The position numbers were made by a program, and so were the translations under genes. Of a stretch of DNA of 22,376 bases, positions 1 to 7,703 are shown one piece after another. The stretch comes from Prevotella sp. UBA4339. GTDB taxonomy: Bacteria > Bacteroidota > Bacteroidia > Bacteroidales > Bacteroidaceae. A model generated the notes under the pieces. That model did not search any database, was not told the origin of the DNA, and was given only the letters and a program-made list of their open reading frames with translations. The first letter of the stretch is position 1; each line of letters opens with the position of its first letter. The stretch is from positions 1 through 22,376 of the forward strand of contig DGTJ01000126.1 in NCBI GenBank assembly GCA_002393725.1, read 5' to 3'.

Positions 1-168
1 TGCATAATGGAGTTCTGCCTTGCCAGGGAGCCGAACATCAGAATCGACACGCATAGGGACAACCGCATCATGCAGCACAATATCGCCAAGCACGGCTTCA
101 CCTATTGCGGCATCATATACCTTGCCTCTGGCGACGAGAGGCTTGCGTTTCAGAAGATTGAACGCTGA
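1..168 (+). CDS. GNAT-like N-acetyltransferase, C-terminal end (5' end outside the window)
   Basis: An open frame runs from base 1 to a TGA at 166-168 and encodes the last 55 residues of a protein. The segment RIDTHRDNRIMQ, followed by KHGF and a GIIYL strand and ending in DERLAFQK, matches the C-terminal part of GNAT acetyltransferases common in Bacteroidales: the helix after the acetyl-CoA loop, then the last beta strands. The acetyl-CoA binding loop and the start lie outside the window, so the substrate cannot be inferred. The last codons and the stop lie inside a 7-bp tandem repeat that continues towards the next gene. Family call is by resemblance only. Confidence 0.7.
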   Translation, partial: CIMEFCLAREPNIRIDTHRDNRIMQHNIAKHGFTYCGIIYLASGDERLAFQKIER

Positions 169-226
169 AGATTGAACATTGAGCATTAAACATTGAAGAT
201 TGAAGATTGAACATTCTGCATTAAAA
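157..226. repeat. Degenerate tandem repeat of a 7-bp unit (ATTGAAC-like)
   Basis: Ten consecutive 7-base units can be read from 157 to 226: attgaac, gctgaag, attgaac, attgagc, attaaac, attgaag, attgaag, attgaac, attctgc, attaaaa. Seven of the ten begin with ATTGA or ATTAA. The array includes the stop codon of the upstream acetyltransferase and ends 15 bp before the likely start of the susC-like gene. A TTG at 200 that extends the susC frame upstream lies within it and is not credible as a start. There are no spacers, so this is not a CRISPR array. Confidence 0.85.
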
Positions 227-241
227 ACATCTCTAAGAGTT

Positions 242-2911
242 ATGAATAGGTTTTTCTTCGTCATTTTGGCCATGATGCCGCTGGCTGTACATGCCCAGGA
301 TGCACCACGCGACACGACTGCCTCATCTGTCAAGGTGGGCTACGCTGACCTCAACCTTAACACTGTGACTGGTGCCGTGGACAAGGTGACACAAGAGCGA
401 ATGAACAAGGGTATGGTGATCTCCTCGCTCGACGCCCTGAGCGGTCAGGCCGCAGGTGTGCAGGTGACGTCGGGTGGCAATCAGGAGGCGATGGTATCTG
501 CAGTACGAGTGAGAGGAACCACCTCACTGACGGGAGGCAACGACCCCCTGGTGATCATCGACGGAGTGGCCTGCGACCTCGCCATACTCTCCACCATCTA
601 CCCCGCTGAGATTGAGAGCTTCACCATCCTGAAGGATGCATCCGAGACAGCCCAGTATGGCAGTCGTGGTGCATCGGGAGTGATAGAGGTAGCGACGAAG
701 AAAGGGCGCAACCAGCCGTTCCACATATCCTACGACGGCTCTCTCAGCGTGGAGAAAGTTTACAAGCGGCAGGAGATGCTGAACGCACAGGAGTTCTGCC
801 AGACAGCATCGTACTTCGGCCTCGACTACATCGACAAGGGAGCCGACACCGACTTCAACCGCAGCATAGAGCGCACAGGATTCGTGCATAATCATCATAT
901 CGCCTTCGGAGGAGGATCAGAGACTGCCAACTACCGTGCCTCTGTGGGTGTGATGGAGCACAGCACCATCATACGCACCAACAACTACCGCAACTACATC
1001 GCCAAGCTGGACATCTCGCAAAAGGCCTTCGACAACCTCCTGACCGTCGACCTGGGCATGTTCGGCTCGCTGCAGAAGAACAACTACCTGCCCTTCCTGC
1101 AGAAGCTGCTCTACTCGGCTGCCACATTCAACCCCACATTCCCTGACGGTGCCAATTCTGACGGCAGCTATAACCAAGTGACAGAGGCCACATGGATCAC
1201 CAACCCGAACGCCCTGCTGACCATGAAGCAGGATGAAGACAACGGACACTTCAACGTCCACCTGAACGCCACGCTCTCACTGGCAAAGAACCTGAAGCTG
1301 AGAGGATTCGGATCCTACTCCTACAGCACCGTGAACAACTCGCACTACTACCCCACCATCGTATGGAGCAAAGGTGAGGCAAGGCGAGGCAACGACAAGA
1401 CAGTGGAGATGCTTGGCAACATGTCGTTAGACTACACCCTCACCACCCGCAACTCATCGCTCAACATAATGGCGCTGGCAGAAGCGCAGAGCAGGAACAC
1501 CACGGGATTCTTCACCACCGTCACCAACTTCTCTACTGATGCCTACGGCTACGACGAGCTCACTGCCGGTGCATCACGACCCTGGGACGGCACCGACTCC
1601 GACTTCTCCGACTCGCACATGGAGTCATTCCTGCTACACCTGCAGTACACGCTGCTTGACAGATATACACTCACCGTCAATGCACGTGCCGACGCATCGT
1701 CGAAAGTGGGCAGGAACCATCGCTGGGGATTCTTCCCCTCGGTCAGTGCCGCATGGGTCTTCGGCAAGGAGAAGTGGATGCAGTCGCTCAGATTCGTCAA
1801 CAATGCGAAATTCCGTATCGGCATAGGCCGGTCGGGCAACTTGGGCGGCATCGGTTCGTACAACTCCATGCAGCTCATCCAGCCCAACGGAGTAGTGCCT
1901 ATGAACGGCGGCGTGGAGGCCACCCTTGGCGCAATACGCAATGCCAACCCCGACCTGCGATGGGAGGTGAAGCACACGTTCAACATAGGTCTTGACGCTA
2001 CGATATGGGACAGGCGCATAGCCTTCTCCATCGACTACTACCGCTCGAAGACCACCGACATGCTCTACGTCTACGACGTGCCCGTGCCTCCATTCACCTA
2101 CGCCAAGCTGCTGGCCAACCTCGGCTCGATGAAGAACAGCGGACTGGAGATAGGATTCGGCATAACGCCACTGCGCACAAAGGACATGGAGCTCGCCATC
2201 AACATGAACTGGTCGTTTGAGAGAAACAAGCTCCTCTCCCTCGACGGCGACTACAACGGACAGCATCTGACAGCACCTGAGCAGCAGGGCATCTCGTCAC
2301 TCTGGGGAGCAGGATTCCACGGTGGAAGCGGCATCGTGTCGCAGATAGTGGGAGAGCCGCTGGGAGTGTTCTGCCTGCCACACTGCAAAGGACTCGTGGA
2401 GTTCTTCGACGGAGGCTACTACTACGACATCACCAGCGAGAGCTATGTCTGCGGACAGGCCACACCGAAGGCCCTGATGGGCTCCAACATCGCCTTCCGC
2501 TACAGAAACTGGGACATAACGATACAGGCCAACGGTGCCTTCGGCCATAAGATATACAACGGCACGGCACTCACCTACAACAACATGCTCTCGCTGCCCA
2601 ACTACAACGTGATGAAGGGTGCCCCTGAGAAGCGCATCTTCGACCAAGCCATCAGCGACTACTGGCTTGAGAGCGGTGACTACGTGAACATCGACTACCT
2701 CACACTGGGCTGGAACGTGCCGATGAAGTCGAGATACGTCAGAAGCCTGCGACTGTCGGTATCCGTCAACAACCTTGCCACCATCACCGGCTACAGCGGA
2801 CTGACACCTATGATCAACTCCAGCGTCATCAACGGCACCCTCGGCATCGACGACAAGAACGTCATGCCAGTATACCGCTCATACACATTCGGACTAAGCA
2901 TCAAATTCTAA
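242..2911 (+). CDS. SusC/RagA-family TonB-dependent outer-membrane transporter
   Basis: This is an outer-membrane beta-barrel that, with its SusD partner, imports a ligand (usually a glycan fragment) using TonB energy. I start at ATG 242, giving 889 residues, because it begins directly with a signal peptide (MNRFFFVILAMMPLAVHA, cleavage near residue 18). The frame stays open upstream to a TTG at 200, but that lies in a tandem repeat. The plug domain follows at once: a degenerate VKVGYADL in place of the usual VVVxGYG, then TVTGAV, a SLDALSGQAAGVQV segment, VRVRG, DPLVIIDGV, and SRGASGVIEVATKKG. The barrel ends in SYTFGLSIKF with the expected terminal Phe. The carboxypeptidase-regulatory-like domain often found before the plug is missing, so the protein is shorter than the roughly 1000 residues usual for the family. 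The susD-like gene starts 11 bp downstream. No promoter was seen upstream. The ligand is unknown. Confidence 0.93.
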   Translation: MNRFFFVILAMMPLAVHAQDAPRDTTASSVKVGYADLNLNTVTGAVDKVTQERMNKGMVISSLDALSGQAAGVQVTSGGNQEAMVSAVRVRGTTSLTGGNDPLVIIDGVACDLAILSTIYPAEIESFTILKDASETAQYGSRGASGVIEVATKKGRNQPFHISYDGSLSVEKVYKRQEMLNAQEFCQTASYFGLDYIDKGADTDFNRSIERTGFVHNHHIAFGGGSETANYRASVGVMEHSTIIRTNNYRNYIAKLDISQKAFDNLLTVDLGMFGSLQKNNYLPFLQKLLYSAATFNPTFPDGANSDGSYNQVTEATWITNPNALLTMKQDEDNGHFNVHLNATLSLAKNLKLRGFGSYSYSTVNNSHYYPTIVWSKGEARRGNDKTVEMLGNMSLDYTLTTRNSSLNIMALAEAQSRNTTGFFTTVTNFSTDAYGYDELTAGASRPWDGTDSDFSDSHMESFLLHLQYTLLDRYTLTVNARADASSKVGRNHRWGFFPSVSAAWVFGKEKWMQSLRFVNNAKFRIGIGRSGNLGGIGSYNSMQLIQPNGVVPMNGGVEATLGAIRNANPDLRWEVKHTFNIGLDATIWDRRIAFSIDYYRSKTTDMLYVYDVPVPPFTYAKLLANLGSMKNSGLEIGFGITPLRTKDMELAINMNWSFERNKLLSLDGDYNGQHLTAPEQQGISSLWGAGFHGGSGIVSQIVGEPLGVFCLPHCKGLVEFFDGGYYYDITSESYVCGQATPKALMGSNIAFRYRNWDITIQANGAFGHKIYNGTALTYNNMLSLPNYNVMKGAPEKRIFDQAISDYWLESGDYVNIDYLTLGWNVPMKSRYVRSLRLSVSVNNLATITGYSGLTPMINSSVINGTLGIDDKNVMPVYRSYTFGLSIKF

Positions 2912-2922
2912 TATCAGCAACT

Positions 2923-4575
2923 ATGACTACAATACCATACAAGACCCCTCTGAGATACCTGCTGCTGGCACTACTGACAGCCCCTGTCCTCGCCTCCTGC
3001 TCGCTCGACGAGGAGCCACGCGACCAGATACCTGAGAAAGAGGCATTCAAGACTGTTGAAAACCTATATATGAACACCGTTGCCACCCTGTACAACTATA
3101 TAGGAGGAGCCACCGACGGCGAAGGCCTGCAGGGCACATGCAGGGGAGTGTACGACCTGCAGACGTTCGGCTCCGACGAGGCAATGCTCCCCACACGAGG
3201 CATCGACTGGCTCGACGGCGAGCTGTGGCAGGACATGTACCGTCACTCCTGGAACCCAGGCCTGGAGCTGGCAAAAAACGCATGGGTATACCTCTACAAG
3301 GTGATAGCCCTCTGCAACCATTCTCTTGAGCAACTGGATGCCCACAAGGACATGCTTAGCGACCTGCAGTTCAGGGAATACATGGCAGAGGTGCGCGCAC
3401 TGCGTGCCATCTACTACTGGTATCTGCTTGACATCTTCGGACGAGTGCCTATCATCATCTCATCCGACGTGCAACTCGATATGGTGCAGCAAGCCAATCG
3501 CAGCGATCTGCTGGAATTTGTCTACACAGAGCTGACAGAGGCACGCGATTTCCTGCCTGAGGGGCATAGCGCCCACAAGGGCGATTCATACGGGCGTGTA
3601 ACCAAGTCGGTAGCCAACTTCGTACTTGCCAAGCTTACGCTCAATGCTGAGGTCTATGCCGACGACGACTGGACAGACGGTGTGCGTCCTAATGGCTCCG
3701 ACATCATGTTCATGATCAACTCAGAGCAATACAATGCCTGGGAGGCCACCATTCAGTTCTGCAATGAGATTGAGGAAGCCGGCTTCAGACTTGAAGATCG
3801 ATATTCAGACAACTTCATCGTCAGCAATGAGCGCTCCAACGAGAATATCTGGGTGATAGCCATGGACAAGGACCTCTTCCAGTCACAGCAGCAGAACATC
3901 CTGCGCTCCTACCACTATCGCCATGCTGCCGCCTATGGCTTCACTGGCGAGAACGGTTCATGCGCCACCCTAAACACCCTCCACGTGTTTGGCTACGACA
4001 CCCCCGACGAGGATCAGCGCTTTGCAGACTGCTACTGGGCAGGCGAGGTGTACGACTACAACAACAAACCAATCCTCGACCGTCAGGGCAAGCCTCTGAC
4101 CTATTACCCCTGGGAGGTTAAGATGGATCTTAGCGTAAGTCCCTACCTTGAGACAGCCGGAGCGCGCATGAAGAAATACGAGATAGACCGTAACTCAACT
4201 AAAGACGGCAAGCTGATGGACAATGACATCGTGCTCTTCCGTTTTGCCGACGTGCTGCTGATGCGTGCCGAGGCCTACCTGCGCAATGGAGACGTCATCT
4301 CAGGTCAGGACGACCTCAATGCCGTGAGGGGTCGCAGCGGAATGCCCGAGCGTCAGCTGACGATGGAGAGCATCTATGACGAGCGTCTGCTGGAGCTGTG
4401 CTGGGAAGGATGGCACCGTCAGGACATGATACGCTTCGGACGCTATGAGAGCCTCTTTGATGGCGATGAATACGACGACAAGGTAGACGAGAGCGACGGT
4501 CACACCACCGTATACCCAATACCTTCCGTCGTATTGGCATTAAACAGCTATCTAAGACAAAACAAGGGGTACTGA
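2923..4575 (+). CDS. SusD/RagB-family surface nutrient-binding lipoprotein
   Basis: This is the 550-residue partner of the SusC-like transporter, expected to cap the barrel on the cell surface and bind ligand. The N-terminus carries a lipoprotein signal with lipobox LASC (lipidated Cys26), followed by SLDEEP, an acidic stretch that fits surface export in Bacteroidota. The family core is clear: AEVRALRAIYYWYLLDIFGRVPII in the TPR-like part (about residues 155-180), LFRFADVLLMRAEAYLRNG near residue 440, LNAVRGRSG, ERLLELCWEGWHRQDMIRFG, and the closing VYPIPSVVLALNSYLRQNKGY. It starts 11 bp after susC and must be cotranscribed. Its stop codon lies within the hairpin of a probable two-way terminator. 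No glycosidase directly follows, so the substrate cannot be read from this pair alone. Confidence 0.95.
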   Translation: MTTIPYKTPLRYLLLALLTAPVLASCSLDEEPRDQIPEKEAFKTVENLYMNTVATLYNYIGGATDGEGLQGTCRGVYDLQTFGSDEAMLPTRGIDWLDGELWQDMYRHSWNPGLELAKNAWVYLYKVIALCNHSLEQLDAHKDMLSDLQFREYMAEVRALRAIYYWYLLDIFGRVPIIISSDVQLDMVQQANRSDLLEFVYTELTEARDFLPEGHSAHKGDSYGRVTKSVANFVLAKLTLNAEVYADDDWTDGVRPNGSDIMFMINSEQYNAWEATIQFCNEIEEAGFRLEDRYSDNFIVSNERSNENIWVIAMDKDLFQSQQQNILRSYHYRHAAAYGFTGENGSCATLNTLHVFGYDTPDEDQRFADCYWAGEVYDYNNKPILDRQGKPLTYYPWEVKMDLSVSPYLETAGARMKKYEIDRNSTKDGKLMDNDIVLFRFADVLLMRAEAYLRNGDVISGQDDLNAVRGRSGMPERQLTMESIYDERLLELCWEGWHRQDMIRFGRYESLFDGDEYDDKVDESDGHTTVYPIPSVVLALNSYLRQNKGY

Positions 4576-4589
4576 TTTGCAGTTCCCCT
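4565..4589. terminator. Bidirectional terminator hairpin between susD and the Agp-like phosphatase gene
   Basis: AGGGG (4565-4569) pairs with CCCCT (4585-4589), and ACTG (4571-4574) with CAGT (4580-4583), with one T-T mismatch and the loop ATTTG. On the + strand a T-rich run (cctttattttctt) follows. On the - strand the flank reads TTGTTTT, so it could serve both convergent genes. The TGA stop of the susD-like gene (4573-4575) is inside the hairpin, and the phosphatase stop lies 6 bp beyond it. Confidence 0.65.
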
Positions 4590-4594
4590 CGCCT

Positions 4595-6013
4595 TTATTT
4601 TCTTACAACTTTCTGATTGTTTTCTATCACTACCCCTCGGGCGGAGTCTGTTGCCATTGTACCGTTGAGCGTATAGGAACGGCTCTCTCTGATTGGCACG
4701 ACTCGTGCAGACTCCCTGACTGCAGTAGGCAGATCCTCTATGGCATCATACTCCGCCATAGCCTCAGCCATTCTGGCATCGAGGTCAGCCAGGCGATAGA
4801 GGCCGTCGCTGTTTGCTGTCAGCCCCTCTATAGTCACAGGCAGTATCATTGGCGGCACATCGTCAGAGAGCAGCGTTCTGCCCTGCAACTGCTGGACAGC
4901 AGCAAACACGAGATTCACAGCCACATAATCCTCCGATCCGTCACTCCACTTTTCAAAGACGAGCTTTGAGCCTATAGGTGTATGAAGTTCCAGGGCATTT
5001 TCTGTCTCAGGATAGATGAAGCGCAAGGCAGCACCGATGCTTGCAAGATTACTGTCATGCCCGCAGAGGAACATGAACTTTCTGTCTGTACGCTGCAATT
5101 CCTCGCGGATTCTGCTCACCAGTGGATAGGCCAGGTTGACTGCAGCAGAATGTGTGGTGAATAGTATGCCGTCATACACCTCCTTCACTCCACAGATGGC
5201 TCTCCACTGCTCTGTGGTCAGTTCCTTGCCGAATGCCGACATGCTCTCCGACTCATAGCACTGAAGCACCAGAGCATCGGCAACACTGTTGGCAAGAGTA
5301 AATCCGCCAGAGAGCCGAGGCTCGTCATCCTTCTCTATCTTTATCACCGTATCGTCGAATGTAAAGTGCGTAGTGTCACCCTGCAGTGCTGCTGGCGAGT
5401 TGGCGATGTCGAGCACTTGCTCCATCAGAGTCAGCGTGGGCTGAACAGATGTCATCCATGCCTTAGGCCCGCCATGCAGTGCCTCGATCTCGCTGAGCAC
5501 CTTCTGGCGATAGGCATCGTTCATCTTCGTGAACTTCGGAGTGAAGACTGGGTCCATCTTGTCTTCTGCCAACTTATGCGTGATCTCCACATTGGCAAAG
5601 GGGAGGAATCCTGCAGAAAAATATTTAGCCGTAGCGAACGTGCGCTGACGGGAGTTGGCATAGAAGAGCACCTCTTCGCCCGCAGGACGATAGTTGTCAG
5701 GCAGCAGGCCTTCACCTACCAGCCACTTGCGGAAGAACTGCCCCATCTCTGTCTCCAGCACTCCGCCTCTGAGCGAGAGTTGGCTGCTTGGCGATGACCA
5801 CTTGAACCACTCATGTGGCGTTACTCGCATATATGCAGCTCCACCCGATGTCAGCGGCGAGCGAATGTTGTGGCGGCTCATCACCACCACCTCCTTCAGT
5901 TCATACTTTGCCCGGAAGCTGTCCGAGCGCTTCGTTTGTGCCTGTACCGGCATTCCGATGATGCCTGCCAGCAGAGCGGCAAGCACCCATAGATTATTCT
6001 TTATCACGTTCAT
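4595..6013 (-). CDS. agp: Periplasmic histidine acid phosphatase, glucose-1-phosphatase (Agp)-like
   Basis: A 472-residue secreted phosphatase of the histidine acid phosphatase clan. Signal peptide: about residues 1-25 (ending MPVQAQ). Catalytic elements: MSRHNIRSPL (Arg47, nucleophile His48, Arg51), a third arginine in NSRQRTFATA (Arg124), and the proton-donor pair in CGHDSNLAS (His319-Asp320). Compared from memory with E. coli Agp, it shares the RHN form of the motif (rather than RHG), the LRGGVLE segment, NSxQRT, MDPxFxP and GHDSNxAS, so Agp is a closer match than phytase AppA. By family it releases phosphate from glucose-1-phosphate or other small phosphoesters in the periplasm. It lies 8 bp after the small secreted protein gene in the same direction and probably shares its promoter. 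Substrate is inferred, not shown. Confidence 0.88.
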   Translation of the reverse strand: MNVIKNNLWVLAALLAGIIGMPVQAQTKRSDSFRAKYELKEVVVMSRHNIRSPLTSGGAAYMRVTPHEWFKWSSPSSQLSLRGGVLETEMGQFFRKWLVGEGLLPDNYRPAGEEVLFYANSRQRTFATAKYFSAGFLPFANVEITHKLAEDKMDPVFTPKFTKMNDAYRQKVLSEIEALHGGPKAWMTSVQPTLTLMEQVLDIANSPAALQGDTTHFTFDDTVIKIEKDDEPRLSGGFTLANSVADALVLQCYESESMSAFGKELTTEQWRAICGVKEVYDGILFTTHSAAVNLAYPLVSRIREELQRTDRKFMFLCGHDSNLASIGAALRFIYPETENALELHTPIGSKLVFEKWSDGSEDYVAVNLVFAAVQQLQGRTLLSDDVPPMILPVTIEGLTANSDGLYRLADLDARMAEAMAEYDAIEDLPTAVRESARVVPIRESRSYTLNGTMATDSARGVVIENNQKVVRK

Positions 6014-6021
6014 ATATGTTA

Positions 6022-6423
6022 TTACTTCTTGTCAGGGTGATGATAGTCCTGTATGAATCCCTTCTTCACGAGAATCGGCAAGATGTTGGCTGCCGACTGA
6101 CGAGTCCCCTTCTTGCCCCGGCCATAATACTTCTCGTAGGTCACGGGATCGTCGCGAAGCAGTTTCTCCATAAACTGATCGTTCATCCTGGTCATGATAA
6201 TCTTACCCTTGGCATTCGGCTCCTTGTCATCGGTCTTGATAGAGAACTCGATACCGTCATATTTCACCCGGCAGGAGTCGGGCTTGCGGTCTTCGGTGAT
6301 CGACTCGTAGGGTTTCCACTGTCCTGCCTTGAAATCGGCATAGCTCATACACAGTTTAGTCTGCGCCTGCACGCTCATCGCAGCCAGGCACAAAGTCAGC
6401 AATAGCAGTCTGAATCTTTTCAT
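6022..6423 (-). CDS. Small secreted protein of unknown function
   Basis: 133 residues. An N-terminal signal peptide (MKRFRLLLLTLCLAAMSVQA) points to export to the periplasm or beyond. The mature part is polar and lysine-rich, with an acidic-basic middle (IKTDDKEPNAKGKIIM), an ExYYGRGKKGTRQSAAN segment, and a C-terminus rich in Lys and His. I recognise no domain. It is the first gene of a two-gene unit with the Agp-like phosphatase (8 bp apart), and a good Bacteroidota promoter lies about 65 bp upstream. The leader, signal peptide and spacing support a real gene. A role linked to the phosphatase is only a guess from position. Confidence 0.75.
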   Translation of the reverse strand: MKRFRLLLLTLCLAAMSVQAQTKLCMSYADFKAGQWKPYESITEDRKPDSCRVKYDGIEFSIKTDDKEPNAKGKIIMTRMNDQFMEKLLRDDPVTYEKYYGRGKKGTRQSAANILPILVKKGFIQDYHHPDKK

Positions 6424-6487
6424 ATTCTTCGGTTGTTAAATATCAATCTCGACAAGCTCACCTATCGCTTTTTCGAGTAATTTTCTG

Positions 6488-6495
6488 CAAAGGTA
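6488..6495 (-). promoter_or_regulatory. Promoter -7 box (TACCTTTG) for the secreted-protein/phosphatase unit
   Basis: On the - strand TACCTTTG matches the Bacteroidota -7 consensus TAnnTTTG. About 20 bp upstream is ATTGCC, a partial match to the -33 TTTG element, overlapped by the short inverted repeat GGCAA-T-TTGCC (6515-6525). Transcription would start near 6480, leaving a leader of about 57 nt before the ATG at 6423. The rest of 6424-6584 is AT-rich and holds no gene. Confidence 0.6.
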
Positions 6496-6584
6496 AGCAA
6501 AAATCCAGAAAAAGGGCAATTTGCCGGGAATATTTTTGCTTTTTCTGTTAAACTCCGCAAAAAACACACAAACTCTGCAAGTTA

Positions 6585-7703
6585 CTAACTGTTCTTCTTG
6601 TAACTCTGCACAGCCCATACTGCCATGATGGCTCCGATGCATGCCAGTGCCGACAACTGATGGGCTATCTCGTGCAGCCCTCCACCACGGATGAATACTG
6701 TCCGGATGGCATCAATGAAATAGTGCATCGGATTGATATAGGTGGTCATGTATGCCCATGACGGCATCGAGCGCGTAGGGGTGAAGAGTCCGCTAAGTAG
6801 CATGATGCATACGATGAAGAACCACATAACGAACATCGCCTGCTGCATCGTGTCGGAGTAGTTGGATATGATCAACCCGAACGAAGAGAAGAATAGCGCC
6901 AATAGCATCGCCAGCACGTAGATGAGCCACAGAGGGCCTGAAGGCGTGATGCCATAGACGAGCCACGCCAGCAGCAGACAGACGGTGATGACGAACAGCG
7001 CGATGATCCAGTAGGGAATCAGCTTGGCGAGGATGAACGACCACTTTGAGACTGGCGTGACGTTGATCTGCTCGATGGTGCCAGCTTCTTTCTCGCCTAC
7101 GATATTCAGCGTGGGCAGGAAGCCCGTCATCAGCATCATCACTATGGCAAAGAGAGCCGGAATCATGAAGAGTTTGTAGTTCTGGTTCTTGTTATATAGA
7201 ATGAGTGTCGATACGTTCTCAGCCGTGGTTACTCCTTTCTCGAGCATCCCACATTTCTCATTCCACATTCCACATTCCACATTCCACGCCTCTTCCACAT
7301 TCCTCGCCATTCCCCCCCCGACAATCTGCGACAGATAAGCTGATCCCATCGATCCCTTAGTACCATTGACGGCATTGGCAGCAATGAGATACTTTCCGTC
7401 GCGAATCTCGAGGATGACATACGCCCGTCCCTTCTCTATATCCTTCATAGCTTCTGAGTAAGTAGACTTCTGCCCTCCGAAGATAAAGTAGCTGCTGGCG
7501 GCAATCTGCCTGATAAGCCGCTGCGACTCTACAGTATGATCTATATCGACCACATCGACGACGATATTCTTCACCTCCATCTGCATCACCCACGGCATGA
7601 CACACATGATCACTATGGGAAACGCCACGATGAGCCGTGGCAGAAACGCATTGCGACGTATCTGCAAAAACTCCTTCTGTATGAGATATCCAAGTGTATT
7701 CAT
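6585..7703 (-). CDS. ybhR: ABC-2 type efflux permease, YbhR-like
   Basis: A 372-residue inner-membrane subunit of a YbhFSR-type ABC exporter. It has one N-terminal membrane helix (about residues 22-40), a large periplasmic loop, then five or six helices from about residue 175, with the ABC-2 core LNIVGEKEAGTIEQINVTPVS and the closing NPMHYFIDAIRTVFIRG. It is the last gene of the operon: its ATG directly follows the TAG of the first permease. The odd feature is in the periplasmic loop at about residues 133-155, where a 7-bp tandem repeat is translated in frame (WNVECGMWNEKCGML). The reading frame stays open through it, and an eight-base G run (C on the + strand, 7312-7319) lies next to it. By family it forms a heterodimer with the first permease. 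The exported compound is unknown. Confidence 0.9.
   Translation of the reverse strand: MNTLGYLIQKEFLQIRRNAFLPRLIVAFPIVIMCVMPWVMQMEVKNIVVDVVDIDHTVESQRLIRQIAASSYFIFGGQKSTYSEAMKDIEKGRAYVILEIRDGKYLIAANAVNGTKGSMGSAYLSQIVGGGMARNVEEAWNVECGMWNEKCGMLEKGVTTAENVSTLILYNKNQNYKLFMIPALFAIVMMLMTGFLPTLNIVGEKEAGTIEQINVTPVSKWSFILAKLIPYWIIALFVITVCLLLAWLVYGITPSGPLWLIYVLAMLLALFFSSFGLIISNYSDTMQQAMFVMWFFIVCIMLLSGLFTPTRSMPSWAYMTTYINPMHYFIDAIRTVFIRGGGLHEIAHQLSALACIGAIMAVWAVQSYKKNS
7245..7304 (-). repeat. 7-bp tandem repeat (TGGAATG unit) inside the ybhR-like gene
   Basis: On the + strand the units are catccca, catttct, four perfect cattcca copies (7259-7286), then a diverged copy and cattcct (7298-7304). On the coding strand the unit is TGGAATG. 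Three units make 21 bases, so the repeat adds seven residues per three copies without shifting the frame, giving the NVECGMW-type peptide. An eight-base C run follows at 7312-7319. Confidence 0.9.

Noticed and set aside
157..226. CRISPR-like array
   Set aside because: The units are contiguous 7-mers with no spacers and no cas genes nearby.
200..241. Upstream TTG start extending the susC-like protein by 14 residues
   Set aside because: It lies inside the heptamer array and would place a charged stretch before a normal signal peptide; ATG 242 starts directly with that peptide.
1549..2266. Long open frames on the - strand inside susC (160 and 210 codons)
   Set aside because: They are antisense to a clear SusC frame, have Val/Arg/His-rich composition typical of a GC-rich gene read backwards, and match no family.
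4577..4969. A + strand frame of 130 codons directly after susD
   Set aside because: It overlaps the 3' part of the well-supported phosphatase gene on the other strand and begins in the terminator.
6559..6605. Terminator after the last permease (AGTTAC ... GTAACT with a T run)
   Set aside because: The stem is only 6 bp with a 14-base loop and the T run is about 15 bp away; too weak to list.
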